NCBI GenBank assembly: GCA_003614735.1
Contig: KZ992425.1
Span: forward strand, 40,391 to 104,390
Direction: 5' to 3'
Length of the DNA stretch: 64,000 bases
Source of the DNA: Thamnocephalis sphaerospora
Taxonomy: Eukaryota; Zoopagomycota; Zoopagomycetes; Zoopagales; Sigmoideomycetaceae
Below, piece by piece: positions 54,262-64,000 of the stretch (positions within the stretch are counted from its first letter, which is position 1; each line of letters opens with the position of its first letter). Below the pieces are notes generated by a model, which did no database searches, was not told the DNA's origin, and saw nothing but the letters and a program-made list of their open reading frames with translations. The position numbers and the translations under genes were made by a program.

Positions 54262-57200
54262 ATGACAGACGCACCGGCGCTTGCCAAGACGCAGCCGGCA
54301 GCGGTCGGTCAGCGGCCGGCTACTGCGCGGCCCAAAGTCAAGGCCAGTGTGACCGGTCTGAACAGCCGCGACTACACAGCTCTGGCTGTCGTGACCCTTT
54401 TAGCGTTTGTAACGCGCTTCTACAAGCTCTCCACGCCGGACGAAGTCGTGTAGGTACCCGGGCGAACTCTGGCTACTCCGTTTGCCCGCTGCTTGTTTAC
54501 CATGGCCGCCGCATGCGCAGCTTTGACGAAGTGCACTTTGGCAAGTTTGCCTCCTACTATCTGCGGCGCACTTTCTTCTTTGATGTGCATCCGCCACTTG
54601 GCAAGATGCTGCTGGCAGGCGTCGGTTGGCTGGTCGGCTATGGAGGCGAATTTCTGTTTGACAACATTGGCGACAGCTACATCACCAACAACGTGCCCTA
54701 CCTGGCCTATCGCGGATTCACGGCTGGCTGCGGCGCACTGGTTGTGCCGTTTGCATTTGCCATTATGCGCGAGAGCGGCTACGCCTTCCTGACCAGCATC
54801 CTGGTGGCAGCTATGCTGATCTTTGGTGGGTACGGAGATGTTGCAGCATGGGCCAGGGGCCGGCTTGAAAAGGAAGTCTTAATGCCATACGTCCCCGCCG
54901 CGATGCTGACTATGATTTGTGCGGCCAGACAATGCACTCATAACCCAATCACGGCTCATTCTGCTCGATTCTATGCTGATGCTGTTCATGATTGCATCCA
55001 TCTACTCCTACGTGCGGTTCTACAAGCTGCGTGGCGCGTAAGTACCAGCGCGTTTGACATAGTCAGACTAGCGCATTATCGTTGCTGATGCTTGCCGTCG
55101 TACGCCACAGAGAATTCACCGCCGCGTGGTGGTTCTGGATGTGTGCAACAGGCGTTGCGCTTGGCCTGACCACCAGGTAAGCAGAACGCGCCAGCACCAG
55201 TGTAGTGCGATGTCCTTATATGTCTACCGCGTGCTTTTAGCGTGAAAATGGTCGGCCTTTTTGCCGTTGCACTTGTCGGCATCTGTGTCATCTGGGATCT
55301 GTGGATTAAGCTAGACTACCGCAACGGCCTGACAATGGTATGTGCTCGGCGGTGCGCCGGATGCCGATACATGCCCGCTTACTCAGGGCGTGCATTCAGC
55401 GCCAATGGTCACGTCACTTTTTTGCGCGTGCCATCGGCCTCATCTACGTGCCGTTGTTCGTGTACCTCATCTCCTTCTACATTCACTTTGCAGTGCTCAA
55501 CAAGAGTGGTCCTGGTGATGACTTTATGAGCACCGCTTTCCAGCGCACGCTCGAAGGCAGCTCTGTGTTGACCAAGAGTGTTGGTAAGTTGGCATGTGGT
55601 GGCTAGTAAATACATGCGCTAAGCGGCCAATCATTGCTGGCCGCACACCGCTGTCGATGAAACCACCACGTAGACATCATCAACGGCGACATTATTACGA
55701 TGCAGAACCGCGACAATAACGGCTACCTTCACTCGCACCCGCACACCTATCCCATGCGGTACAAGGACAATCGCATCAGTAGTCAAGGTTAGCGCTGCGC
55801 CGCAGTTGTCTGCACAGAACCGTGTGCTGAACCATTGCTTACACTACCGTGACGCCGATAGGCCAACAGGTAACTGCGTACCAGTTTGACGACGAAAACA
55901 ACCACTGGCGTGTGCGTCTTGCCTGCCCGACACCGGCCGAAGCGCGCCTGATCCGCTCGGTTCCTGCCAACATGTCGCCAGCACCTGGCCGCCTGTTGCC
56001 GCGCAAGATCTACAACAATGAGTTGGTACATCTGGTGCATATTATGACTGGCACGATTCTGCGCACACACGATGTCGCATCGCCACTCACCACTACCAAT
56101 ACGGAGATCACTACCATCGACATGAACAACCCTGCCAACGCCCGTCATCTATATGAGGCTGTATTCCGCATTGAAATTAGCGGTGGCAGCAATGGCGATG
56201 ATGGTACACAGGGCACTGTCTGGCAGACGCAAAACAGCTCGTTCAAGCTCATCCAAGCTCCACTCAACGTTGCACTGTACTCGGGTCCTGCTAAGCTACC
56301 GGAATGGGGCTTTGGCCAGAATGAGGTGAACGGCGAAAAGGATCACGGTAAGGGCGGCCTCATTTGGACAGCACGTCAGATCCTCGGTCGAGAGGCCAAG
56401 TCGTCGGCTACACGCGGCCCAGAAGACATACCGTTTATGCGCAAGTTCTTTGAGCTTCAGTCGGCCATGTTGATCCACAACGCCGGCCTTACCGAAACGC
56501 ATCCGTACCAGTCGCCACCGGGCACCTGGCCGCTGGTTCTCCGGGGCATCAGTTTCTGGACAAAGAGCGACCGCCAGTTCCAGATCTACCTGCTGGCAAA
56601 TCCGTTTGGCTGGTGGCTGTGCGGCATTATAGTGCTCACCTTCCCAGTAGTGCTAGGCGCTGATCTGTTTGCGCGTCAGCGCGGCTACGAAGCCATCGAT
56701 AAGAGTATGTATTAGCGCGATGGACGTTATAGGCTTACAGCAGCTAACACCTGCAACCACGACTACCATCGCACCCTCCGACCCCTTTGCCGTTTTCGCA
56801 GATGTTCGCCGTCGCATCTATCGCTCGGCAGGCTATCTGTTCCTTGGCTGGCTGCTGCATTACATTCCCTTCTTCCTGATGGGCCGCTCGCTTTTCCTCC
56901 ACCATTATTTGCCGGCCTGTATCCTGGCCTACATGGTTGCGGGCACCATCTTCCAGTTTGCATGCATCGACGGCATCGAAGGTCCGCTTACAAAATTCCA
57001 ATCTGTCGCGGCACCTGCTGCTGTTTGCCCCGCCTCGGGTGCAACTGGCGGCACATGCCCGGTGTCCAAGGCCGCCGCTGCTGCTGCTGCTCCTGCTGCT
57101 TCTCCAGTTACCACTGAGAGTAGCGCGCCTAATGGCAGCAAACCCGGCACACTGGCCATAATCGTTGCTGCGCTGACCGTCATCGGCCAGGTTGTGACAT

Positions 57201-57304
57201 TCGTGTACTTTGCACCGATGACCTATGGCGATGTGGAATTGACTACGGAGGAATGGAACGCACGCAGGTGGCTACCAGGCTGGAACTTTCACTATGCCAA
57301 GTAG
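54262..57304 (+). CDS. PMT4: Dolichyl-phosphate-mannose:protein O-mannosyltransferase, PMT4/POMT1 type
   Basis: Transfers mannose to Ser/Thr of secretory proteins in the ER. Nine exons: 54262-54449, 54521-54825, 54929-55037, 55111-55176, 55241-55337, 55400-55583, 55674-55787, 55862-56704, 56802-57304 (2409 nt, 802 aa). The catalytic loop is VVFDEVHFGKFASYYLRRTF then FFDVHPPLGKML, with the essential acidic pair; ITQSRLILLDSMLMLF and GLTTSVKMVGLF mark the membrane helices. The luminal MIR domain starts LHSHPHTYP and carries RISSQGQQVTAY, a wording typical of the PMT4/POMT1 branch, and EWGFGQNEVNG. C-terminal helices follow. A loop in the last part (about residues 700-745) has an Ala/Ser/Pro-rich insertion with two cysteines. 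Divergent from PRP4. Confidence 0.92.
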
Positions 57305-57525
57305 ACAGCGCATATTGCTTAGCGCTTCGAGATCTGGCCAATATGTGTAGCTCGGATGACAGGAGCGTCTTGCTAACTGCACATTGGTACAACTTTGTCT
57401 AGCGGGTGTATTGAAAATACATTACATATACAATAAGCGGTGTCGACAGTGACGTTGACAGCGGTGTTTGTATGGCGCTCTGTGCCGACCCATCGCCCTG
57501 ACTGGCATTCAATGAGGCAAAGAAC

Positions 57526-57824
57526 ATGAGCATCTTGCCAGAGGATTGGATGACGATATCACGCCACACCAATTGCCAGGCCGAAGTTACGGTAACATTT
57601 GACTTTGCCAAAGATGCCTATTGGTGCATACTAAACGCCCACGCACAATGCCATGTTCAATACGTAAAAGAGAGTAAAGCGTGGCTGGCCACCGTGAATA
57701 TACATGCATCGCTGTTTGCCGCAGCCGGCGGCAAATCACAGTTGGCCATGTGGCGTTTTTGGATGGCAAACAGGTGAACTGGGCGATCGAATTTGCTGCC
57801 GCATATCAGGTCATAGAGGTGTAG
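57526..57824 (+). CDS. Possible small protein of 76 aa (weak)
   Basis: Two exons, 57526-57673 and 57742-57824, joined by a 68-nt GTAAAG...CACAG intron, give 77 codons with correct phase. The second exon reads like coding sequence (HVAFLDGKQVNWAIEFAAAY then QVIEV and stop), and the first has VTVTFDFAKDAYWCILNAHA. No signal peptide and no recognised domain. A minus-strand frame (57399-57611) overlaps and is an alternative reading. Confidence 0.3.
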
Positions 57825-58496
57825 CAAAAGACAATCGGCCAGAGTATTAGACGCATGCGCTAAAACGACCAGCCGTGCTCTACCGACTGGCGAACCTGGT
57901 GACGCGAAACGGCATAGTCGCAACAGGCAGGCAGTGGCATCGCTCATTGGAAGGCACTATTGTACCAATGAGAATGCTTTGTAGCGTACGTGTGGGCGTG
58001 TGGACATGTGAGCGTCACAAGTGTGGTGATGCTTGCGCAAGCAGTGATGGCTCGCACCTTCACTACGCGCACCATCCAACCCACCGGCTTTCGTCATGAG
58101 AGTAGTTGCGGCCATTTTTGGCCACGACTCATATCACTGCGCCCATATTTGCGCCCATCTATTCATTCGCCATTAGAATTCTGGGCCCAAGGTTTCGCTT
58201 AGCTTGGTCACCTTACAGGCGGCGGAGCACACCAATGGCAGAACCAGGCGCGCTCTGCTGCATGCAACGCTCCGCCCTCACTACAGCGCGCCATTTTTAT
58301 GCCAACACATAGGGAGGCTCGGCAACAGTAGCAGTGCTGCACAACAGATACCATCTGCATCGGTGGTACCGTTTGCGCAATCAACGGCGCAGTGGCTACC
58401 GACGCACACTCGACCTTTTTCGCCGCAACCTGTCAAGCAGCCGTACTTTTCATCGCTGTATCTCTGTCGCCTGCAAGACGAACCCTGCTAATCACA
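57825..58496. other. Upstream region of the MFS gene
   Basis: 672 bp with no supported gene. Short open frames only. The 150 bp before the transporter ATG are somewhat C/T-rich. Confidence 0.35.
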
Positions 58497-60205
58497 ATGG
58501 CTCTTTTCTCGCGAGTGCCGCTATGGCACCTGGTCGATCGTTACATGCTGTCATTCGTCTGCTCCGTTATCTGTGTACTTTTCTGCGACACAATGTTTGT
58601 CTTTCCTATGCTCGGTTCCGATATAGCACAGCGACTTGGGTATTCAATGGTTCAGCTTAGCTCACTTGCTGCTTCCGGAAACCTGGGCATGTCCATCGCT
58701 GAACCGCTCGCAAGCATCAGCACGTCTCACTTTGGAGTAAAGCGGTATGTATAAGCGACGATACTGTGCCGAAGCGGCAAGCTGACGCTATCGCAATCAG
58801 TACCGTCCAAGTCGGCGTACTGCTACAATTCATCGGCTATTTTGGCCTGGCGCAAATGTATATTGGAAACATCACCATAAGTTCCTACTGGCTAGCGGCC
58901 GCTTTCTTCTTTTCCCTAAACGCAAGCCCAATGACTATAATGTCGGCCGTGTATATTACAGTTTGCAGCAATGCATCTGAAGAAACGCGCGGAAAGATGA
59001 TAAGCCTGTTCATTACCATAGCATCACTCTCCACCGCCTTGTACGTGGGCATCCGCAGTCTGATGGGCTATATCGGTGGCGGAACAGTGGATACGGGAGC
59101 ATTTCTACTGGTCTTGACCACCGTTAGCATCGTCACCGTTGGCATTGCATCGTTTGGCATTCTGGAGCCGTCGGCCGAAGAGTATGTGCCAGTGGAAAAC
59201 TTGGAGAGAAACACCGATGAAGACTCGCAGTATGCAAAACACGGCGAGAGAACCGTGAATAACGTCGATACACACCATACGCATGAGGACGCGGCGATTT
59301 TATCCATGGAGAGGCACAAGAATGAAGAGTACCATGTCTTGCTGGAAAGCGCAAAGTCTGACGGTACTCGCCCGGCCGTAGAAGATACACTGGTGTCTGA
59401 CACACAACGCAACGACAACTCCGGCTACGGATCGTTGAGTGTCTCCTGCGACGACGATGACGTCTCTTCGACAAATTTAGCAGGGAGGGAAGACACATCA
59501 GTTGGGGCTTTGTTGCACACCAAAGCCTTTTGGTACATGTGCCTAATCCGCTTCCTTGTGTATGGCGGCGCGGTAATGTATACCAACAACGTAGGAAGCA
59601 TCGCGCGCTCCTTGATTTTAGGCCGGAATCCGCACGCCAGCGAAGAGGAGCTTCAATACATTGTGAATCTACACGCTATGACGCAGAGCATGGCAACCTT
59701 TGTTGGATCCTTGGCCTCTGGAGCAGCAGCTGACTTTATGCAGAGCAAAGGCCCGATTGGCTCCAATTGGCTGTTTATAGGCTCAATGCTGCTTCAGATT
59801 GTCAGCCAGTTTAGCATGTGCACGATCAACAGCGCATACATATTACTAATTGTTACAGCTAGCAGCTCTGTCGCATTCTGCATGTTTGGCAATATCTATT
59901 ACATCGCCGCCTACGATCTCTGGCCCGGTAGCAACTTTGGACGCAATATGTAAGTGAACAGCAGCCGCATTTTAGCATTTGATGCTAATCCACACAACAC
60001 TAGGGGTATCACATCTATCGCTTCGATTGCTGGCACACAGCTGTTTACCATGGCATTTGGAGTAATCTATGACGGGAACGCATCAGAAGGATGCAGTGGA
60101 AATGCCTGCTATCGCGACGCATTTTTTATGGGCGGACTGGTGTATGTCGTGGCGCTTCTGTTTGTCATCTCGCTAGTGCGCCATCTGGTCGCAAAGGCGC
60201 GCTAG
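58497..60205 (+). CDS. Major facilitator superfamily transporter, MCH1/nodulin-like type
   Basis: A 12-helix MFS permease related to yeast Mch1, a monocarboxylate-transporter-like protein of the vacuole with no proven substrate. Exons: 58497-58744, 58801-59949, 60004-60205 (1599 nt, 532 aa). The first half has helices with MFVFPMLGSDIAQRLGYS and QFIGYFGLAQMYIG. A hydrophilic central loop of about 110 residues (from EPSAEEYVPVENLERN to GREDTS) separates the halves; it is His/Asp/Glu-rich. The second half starts ALLHTKAFWYMCLIRFLVYG then GAVMYTNNVGSIARSLI, the part most like Mch1. It ends VYVVALLFVISLVRHLVAKA. The intron between exons 1 and 2 is only 56 nt. Confidence 0.85.
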
Positions 60206-60559
60206 CGACACCCATGGCCGCTGTATATGCTGAATCAATACATTCACCTACTAATGGGGCAAAATTGGGCGACTGTAGGCGCGTACGTGAATACTATCCG
60301 CTGCTTTGTGCTTCACGCTCATGTCTTTTCCTGTAGCTGATGACGATGCACAGGCTATTTTTGTTTTGGCTGCCTTTGCGTACGACGCACAAACCCGCAC
60401 ATATATATGGCATAGCGTCAGGCCATTTGACCGCACCGGCACTCTACCCAAACCACTCATTGCCGCAGTACCCTCACTAGCATATCAGCATTAGCATCAG
60501 CAGCAGCAACATCATCCATCTTCGTCGTCACAGACATTGCATCAAACTCTAGTGCCAGC
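60206..60559. other. Upstream region of the secreted-peptide gene
   Basis: 354 bp. A plus-strand frame at 60306-60494 (SFPVADDDAQAIFVLAAFAY) is open but has no support. A CAGCAGCAGC/CATC-rich stretch precedes the ATG at 60560. Confidence 0.35.
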
Positions 60560-60754
60560 ATGCGCGCGATTTACACTCTCGCCGTAACTGCCGGACTCCT
60601 TGGTATGCTTGCCACTGCAACGGCACTCCCAATGCCGCTTGCACGCCGTGATATTGGTCCATTTCCGTTTGAGGACAGTGCTACGCCAGATACGCCGTTT
60701 TTCGAAACGGGATTCCTGCCTTCTTTTACGGCAGCTGTTGGCTCACGGCAGTAG
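60560..60754 (+). CDS. Small secreted pro-peptide with signal sequence and dibasic site
   Basis: A 64-aa single-exon ORF. Residues 1-22 (MRAIYTLAVTAGLLGMLATA plus TA) form a classic signal peptide ending in an Ala-x-Ala-like cleavage site. A short linker ends in LARR (residues 27-30), a Kex2-type dibasic processing site. The remaining 34 residues begin DIGPFPFEDSATPDTPFFET and are acidic, Phe/Pro-rich and Cys-free. This layout (signal, short pro, dibasic, short mature segment) is typical of processed peptides. It lacks the repeated units of alpha-factor-type precursors and a CAAX end. Function unknown; no family recognised. Confidence 0.6.
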   Translation: MRAIYTLAVTAGLLGMLATATALPMPLARRDIGPFPFEDSATPDTPFFETGFLPSFTAAVGSRQ

Positions 60755-61098
60755 CCAAGCACGAACGATAGCACCAGGCTCGTTGTTGCAAGATGCCATA
60801 TGCGCAATCTCCTTTGATGTGTACCAGTAAATCTATCATCACACCATGTCTATCCATGTACCAAGTCAATCGCTTCCAGCGACGGAAAACCACCAATCAA
60901 CTGATAAAGGGTAAATTGTTTGAAAAAATAGCCGTAGAGTGTATGTGAGGATTTAGTGGATATGCACAAGGTGGTGCTGCATCAAAAACACCACGACATG
61001 AAAGAAATGGGAACGGGCGAAGGTTACAAGTGGAATATGGCGCTGTGTGCATGCGGACAGTCTTTGTCGTGAGAGATATGCTGCACGGCCAAATACGG
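60755..61098. other. Convergent 3' spacer
   Basis: 344 bp between the secreted-peptide gene (+) and the PH-FYVE gene (-). AT-richer near 60900-60960. No gene recognised. Confidence 0.4.
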
Positions 61099-63549
61099 CT
61101 ATGCTGACGCGGGGGGAGCTGAGCAGGGTGGCGTGCCAGCTTTGAAATTGCCAGCAGCGTCAGCTGGTAATGCATCAGTCTTGGGGCCCACAGCATCGGC
61201 CGACAATGCGTCGGCCGGCTCACTGGCACAGTGTCCGCCCGGCGACCCCTTTTCGGCAACGTCGACAATCCTTGCTGTCTCGGCTGTGTTGGCGCAGACC
61301 TTGGTAACATTGGTATTGGCTGCTGGCGTATTTATCGCCATCGACGGAGGTGGCGCACTGGGAAGCATTCTTGGCGGTGACCCGCCATCGCGATCTTCCA
61401 CAGTCATCCAGCCGGTGCCATCGCAGACAGCTACACAGTCCACGCAGGTGCGCACCTTGCGCTCTGGCTGCAGGGTGGAGCGCCGCATTTCCGAGCAATT
61501 CCAGCAGATGACATAGCCGCACCGTCTGGGGAAAGCAAGTTGATGCCACCGCATTAGCAAACAAGCAGCCGTGGCCATGCATGTGCGCTGGAGAACATAC
61601 CGACAGTGATGCTTGCGTACTATCATGCTAAAGCGCGTCCTTTTGCACACCATACATACTTCCACCTAGACATAGCAGCAAGGCGTGAGCAAAGATGAAA
61701 GCACTCTATGCGTGTGCATATGCGAGCGCAACCTACCGCTTCATCTGGGACCCATTCAACGCCGTCCACGTCGCTGCGCCGGCTAATGTCGCTGCTCATG
61801 CTGTCTTTGCGCTGCAGCGAGCGAGGCACCTGCCAGAAGCGCAGCGTATCATAAACGGCCGACGTGCGATCGCCGTGACTATAGATGGATGAGGTGTCGC
61901 CGGCATCAATACTAGCGCCGTCACCGTCTGCGTAGGCTCCAGCGCCACCTCCACCAGCAGGGTGACTGTACGTAGCAGCATGCGGCATGTGTACGCCAAC
62001 AGTCCCGCCACTGCCGCCTCCGTGTCCAATACTATGCATGGCCGACAAACCGGCACCTGCGGTGACGCCTGCCACTCCCGAGGAGCTGGAGGCGGTCCAC
62101 GATCGTCGGAAGCCGTCGTCCATAGTGCGGCTGACACGGTTGGTAGGCAGACGGCCAACACGGCGCACGACAGCAGTTGGGTCCTGTGCATGATCGCGAG
62201 CACGACGTGCTTGCGCCTCGCGGTATCTCTGCAAAGCGTCCGCAAAAGCGTGTCGCCATGCTTCACGCTCAGTGACATCGCGCGCAATGGTGCGAAAACT
62301 CTCCTTGCCAGTGGTGACACAGAGCGCGCGATCATCGTCGTCGGCCGCGGTCACGGTGAGGTGGCCTAGTGACACGATAATCTGTCGCTCCAAACTGGGC
62401 GTACATACCGAAGCAAGCACGCCATCGGACACGCCAGTCGTAGCCGAGCAAGTTGACTCGCCCGCCTGTGTAAAAGCGGTGCTTAGAGACTCGGCGCTTT
62501 GTGCGGCCGATAGAGCGTTGGAGGGCGGTGTAAGACAATCCAGCGCAGAGTCTGTCGTAGCAAAAGATCCTTCGCGGGCCAGCTGTGCGGCCGGAGACAG
62601 CATCCCAGGCGATGCCGATAATACTGAACTGCCGCCTGGCATTTCAATGGTGAGGGTACTCCCCATCGGCGCATCGACAGCACCGGTGGAAGCTACGGAG
62701 ACGGGCGTGGTAGAAAGCGGCGATACCGATATAAGGGTGGCTTCTCCGTTTGGCGTATCGTGAACAGCTCGTGGCACCGGTAGAGCAGAAGCTTGCCGGC
62801 CACCTGCCCGAATAGGCGTACCGTAGACAAGTACATCGCTAAAAAGATAAAACTAGACCGGAGATGACGCTACATAAGTGTCTGCTCCAAGCCACAGGCC
62901 ACTGTTTTTCCGCTAGGCCTGTGCACTCACCACCACAGGGGTGCAATTACCCGTAGCGACTCACCTTGCGCATAGCTGGCGCTCGGCCAGTCGCCTCTTT
63001 GAGCATGCGCCCTTGGCGCAGTAGTACACGACCGGTGGCAACAAGCGGACGACCACGCACAAACGCATGCTCCACGGCAAGAAGCTGATGAAAGTCGGCA
63101 AATGACACAGGAGCACGCAGCCGATTGCGTGCGCGTGCGCGTGCTGCGGCAGCCGAAGAGGCGCCAGAGCGTTGCCGCGTGAGGCCAGAGACGTCACCGT
63201 TGGAGGCTGCGGCGGCCGTTGCTTCCACACTCAGCGACGGCAGCGACTGTGCAGTGTGTAACTGGCTGCTGGCACCCTGCGAGGACAGTTCTGGTTTGCC
63301 ACCACTCGTGCCAAAAATAACGCCGGCGCCAAAGCGCGGCAGACCCGCGTTAACGAGCTTGTCCAAAGACGCCAGGTACGAAGCGGAGCGTGGCGTGCCA
63401 GGACGCGAGCTAGTAAGACCGGTTGCTGCATGACTGCTGTACGCTGCAGTCGGAGCCGGCACCGTGCTAGCGCGGGAAACAGCACGCGGGTGCTCTGCTG
63501 GGGTGCCGTCGGCGGCGGAGAGTACGCCCGCCGGTGCTACAGCGGCCAT
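61099..63549 (-). CDS. Phafin-like PH-FYVE endosomal protein with expanded linkers
   Basis: PH plus FYVE proteins of the phafin (PLEKHF) type bind PI3P on endosomes. Four exons: 63549-62965, 62852-61737, 61665-61601, 61525-61099 (2193 nt, 730 aa). About 140 disordered residues lead into AVEHAFVRGRPLVATGRVLL, the phafin-like start of the PH domain, then RKFYLFSDVLVYG (residues about 194-206). The PH domain is interrupted by about 135 Ser/Thr/Ala-rich residues before QIIVSLGHLTVTA and ESFRTIARDVTEREAWRHAF (about 352-398). A Ser/Gly-rich linker follows, then the FYVE finger (about 562-625) with all signatures: WVPDEAV (WxxD), RKHHCRRCGYVICWNCSE and VRTCVDC. A 100-residue Ala/Pro-rich tail ends the protein. 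Animal phafins are only about 250-280 aa. The FYVE finger is split across exons 2, 3 and 4. Confidence 0.88.
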
Positions 63550-64000
63550 GATAAATGCAGGCGTGCTGCCGCTGGTCTATGCTTGGCAAAGGAGTGTTCA
63601 CGCACGCTGGCGCAGTACGCTCAACGACAATGAACGGCGAGTGCGTCTGGTCGGGATGGACAGCGTTACGGCAGCCAAGACAGTCAAGCAAGAGTGAGAC
63701 TGCCGTAATGCAATGCAGAGCGTGCGGATGCCAAGGGTGCGTGCGAGAAAGAGGTGTGTGTGTGTGTGTTGCCACGTCGCTTGCGGGGAAAGAAACCTGG
63801 GTTTGAATAGAAAACGAGTCCAGGCAGGCGCTGCTGCTGTTACTGCTGCCGTACAACGCTGCTTTGCCCGCTCTCACTGGCTCAAGCGCATCATCGTTCT
63901 TTGGGTCTGTCCTTTGCGCGCTTCGCCGTCGCTCCTGCACCCAGTCTTGTGCAATGCACTGTGGCGCCTTGCTGACGACGTGAGGCCGACAATGCCCTTG
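63550..64000. other. Upstream region of the PH-FYVE gene
   Basis: 451 bp to the window edge. It contains a (GT)8 run at 63754-63769. No gene supported; the open frames overlap the leader of the PH-FYVE gene. Confidence 0.35.

Noticed and set aside
60306-60494. Open frame of 62 codons upstream of the secreted peptide
   Set aside because: No conserved content, and a competing minus-strand frame of similar length is present.

Overview
The window is nuclear DNA of a fungus. Genes are split by many short introns (about 50-110 nt, GT-AG with CTRAY-like branch sites) and sit on both strands with short spacers, and the proteins are standard eukaryotic orthologues: RAD52, PCNA, EMC6, UTP12, LCP5, PRP4, PMT4 and Abp1. 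A WNK-type kinase and a phafin-type PH-FYVE protein, families missing from the model yeasts, together with a Complex I assembly factor, suggest an early-diverging (non-Dikarya) fungus. That placement is inference; no marker in the window names the species.

Layout. 1-7.4 kb: tail of a Q/G/Y-rich protein, phosphoacetylglucosamine mutase (+), RAD52 (-) and the actin-patch protein Abp1 (-). 7.9-10.6 kb: an unrecognised coiled-coil protein (-) and a NUDT19-like Nudix hydrolase (+). 11.6-14.8 kb: WNK kinase (-). 14.8-21.8 kb: a 7-kb gene-poor stretch rich in GA/GT/CA microsatellites and pyrimidine-strand bias. 21.8-26.1 kb: bHLH-zipper factor, PCNA and EMC6 (all +). 26.4-32.0 kb: UTP12 (-) and LCP5 (+), two SSU-processome factors sharing a 179-bp divergent promoter. 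32.1-36.1 kb: NDUFAF3-like, 2OG-Fe(II) oxygenase and NmrA-like genes (all -). 37.3-45.6 kb: a DiT/CitT-type dicarboxylate transporter and a 1569-aa ABCC transporter (both +). 45.9-47.6 kb: a solitary intact gag-like capsid gene (-). 48.7-57.3 kb: NOL8-like (+), PRP4 (-) and PMT4/POMT1 (+). 57.5-63.5 kb: a possible small ORF, an MCH1-like MFS transporter (+), a small secreted pro-peptide (+) and a phafin-like PH-FYVE protein (-).

Together the genes cover wall and glycoprotein synthesis (UDP-GlcNAc precursor, O-mannosylation, EMC), ribosome biogenesis (UTP12, LCP5, NOL8), splicing (PRP4), DNA replication and repair (PCNA, RAD52), membrane traffic and actin (Abp1, phafin) and transport. Exon structures were built by hand from reading-frame continuity, splice consensus and family alignment. 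In almost every multi-exon gene all junctions keep phase and the total is a whole number of codons, so these models should be close to correct. The observations most worth following are the solitary gag-like gene, the WNK kinase, the tandem TGACGTGG elements, three GC-AG introns, the microexons, the secreted pro-peptide and the unexplained 7-kb stretch.
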